Both the position numbers and the translations under genes were made by a program. Below the pieces are notes generated by a model. The model did not search any database, was not told the origin of the DNA, and saw only the letters and a program-made list of their open reading frames with translations. Shown one piece after another: positions 31,150-31,483 of a stretch of DNA of 31,483 nucleotides. Position 1 is the first letter of the stretch, and the number at the start of each line of letters is the position of its first letter. Source of the DNA: Treponema primitia ZAS-1 (GTDB lineage: Bacteria; Spirochaetota; Spirochaetia; Treponematales; Breznakiellaceae); the NCBI RefSeq assembly GCF_000297095.1, contig NZ_AEEA01000035.1, positions 1 to 31,483 of the forward strand, given 5' to 3'.

Positions 31150-31322
31150 GTGAAGCCATGCGCTGACTGGGTTTCCGAAAGCACACAATTGATCGGGGGG
31201 GCCTGTCAGGAAGGAAAAGTATGGGACCTCCCAAAGGGTCCCTCCATACTTTTCCTTCCCGACACCCCACTCCGTACTACTTGAAGGTGTGCTTTCGAGC
31301 CTCGGGGGGCGCATGGCTTCAC
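31150..31322. repeat. Large nested imperfect palindrome
   Basis: Three perfect arm pairs are nested. The outer pair is GTGAAGCCATGCGC (31150-31163) with its complement at 31309-31322. The middle pair is GAAAGCACAC (31177-31186) with 31287-31296. The inner pair is GGAAGGAAAAGTATGG (31209-31224) with 31244-31259, continued by GACC/GGTC near the tip. Internal loops separate them. The whole 173 bp could fold as one cruciform or hairpin. No open frame with a ribosome site lies inside. It is upstream of the dCMP deaminase promoter. Confidence 0.8.
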
Positions 31323-31440
31323 CGGCCGATTCGCCAAATGAAGCTTCTAACTAAGCCCCAAACACCGGCAAAGGCTTCTCTCTGAGGCGCAGGCTTCCCC
31401 GGCTGTTTCGCCAAATTATGTTTCTAACTATGCTCTAAGC
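31315..31440 (+). repeat. Degenerate tandem repeat, 77-bp period
   Basis: GGCTTC-CCGGC, TTCGCCAAAT and TTCTAACTA occur in the same order from 31315 and again from 31392. For example TTCGCCAAAT is at 31330-31339 and 31407-31416. The sequence between the conserved words has diverged. No gene is visible. Confidence 0.6.
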
Positions 31441-31462
31441 GGTATACATCGTTATGCGAAAT
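31441..31462 (+). repeat. Fragment resembling the right end of a cassette site
   Basis: GTATACA is followed by CGTTATGCGAAAT (31450-31462), a 13-base word identical to the right end of S4 (2465-2477). A left half and the usual seven-base spacer are missing, so it may be a chance match or a site fragment. The sequence to 31483 shows nothing further. Confidence 0.35.
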
Positions 31463-31483
31463 AGGCCCCCTATGGACCCCCCA

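Noticed and set aside
31087..31314. Longer N-terminus for the dCMP deaminase
   Set aside because: It would be translated from the palindrome and across the promoter; the ATG at 31086 has its own ribosome site and gives the standard length.

Overview
The window looks like a spirochaete chromosome, most likely a host-gut Treponema. The basis is gene content: paired Maf-type glycosyltransferases, a FtsB-like protein, smpB next to tandem signal peptidases, hemW, treponeme-style acidic hypothetical proteins, and a xylan/xylose operon typical of termite-gut treponemes. The genus is an inference from families and layout, not a database match. I saw no rRNA, tRNA or CRISPR array.

Positions 1-4530 are a foreign-looking block, much richer in A+T than the rest. 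It holds five small unrelated genes: an edge-truncated unknown protein, a cytidine deaminase, an unknown protein, a pyridoxamine-phosphate-oxidase-fold protein and a secreted barrel-like protein. They are separated by long imperfect palindromes (S1-S6) that share outer boxes (TAAC...GTTAnnC) and an inner conserved module. This has the layout of an integron gene-cassette array (attC sites). No integrase gene lies in the window, so it is either the distal end of a chromosomal integron or an integrase-less attC cluster. Two features are unusual: every cassette gene has its own sigma70-type promoter, and the first site and gene are inverted.

Positions 4578-9175 carry an FMN-binding glutamate-synthase-like protein, a membrane protein with a degenerate GGDEF domain, a MEMO1-family protein and an AraC-type regulator. 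Positions 9264-17080 are a xylo-oligosaccharide operon: solute-binding lipoprotein, two permeases, GH43 beta-xylosidase, xylulokinase and xylose isomerase. The chain is uptake, intracellular hydrolysis to xylose, isomerisation to xylulose and phosphorylation. No transporter ATPase is encoded, so one must be supplied from elsewhere. The AraC protein just upstream is the probable regulator.

Positions 17099-23021 (minus strand) are a tightly coupled four-gene operon: an acidic protein, an unknown protein and two Maf/DUF115 proteins, possibly acting in flagellin glycosylation. Positions 23179-31086 are mostly housekeeping: FtsB-like, a secreted protein, a PEGA/SUMF1 membrane protein overlapping smpB, two signal peptidases (the second with Thr where the catalytic Ser should be), hemW, an unknown protein and a dCMP deaminase. 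The right edge (31150-31483) has no gene. It holds a 173-bp nested palindrome, a 77-bp-period degenerate repeat and a fragment like the right end of the cassette sites.

A cross-cutting observation is that several genes have a well-formed promoter whose -10 box lies only 6-9 bp before the start codon, with no Shine-Dalgarno sequence. This predicts leaderless mRNAs.
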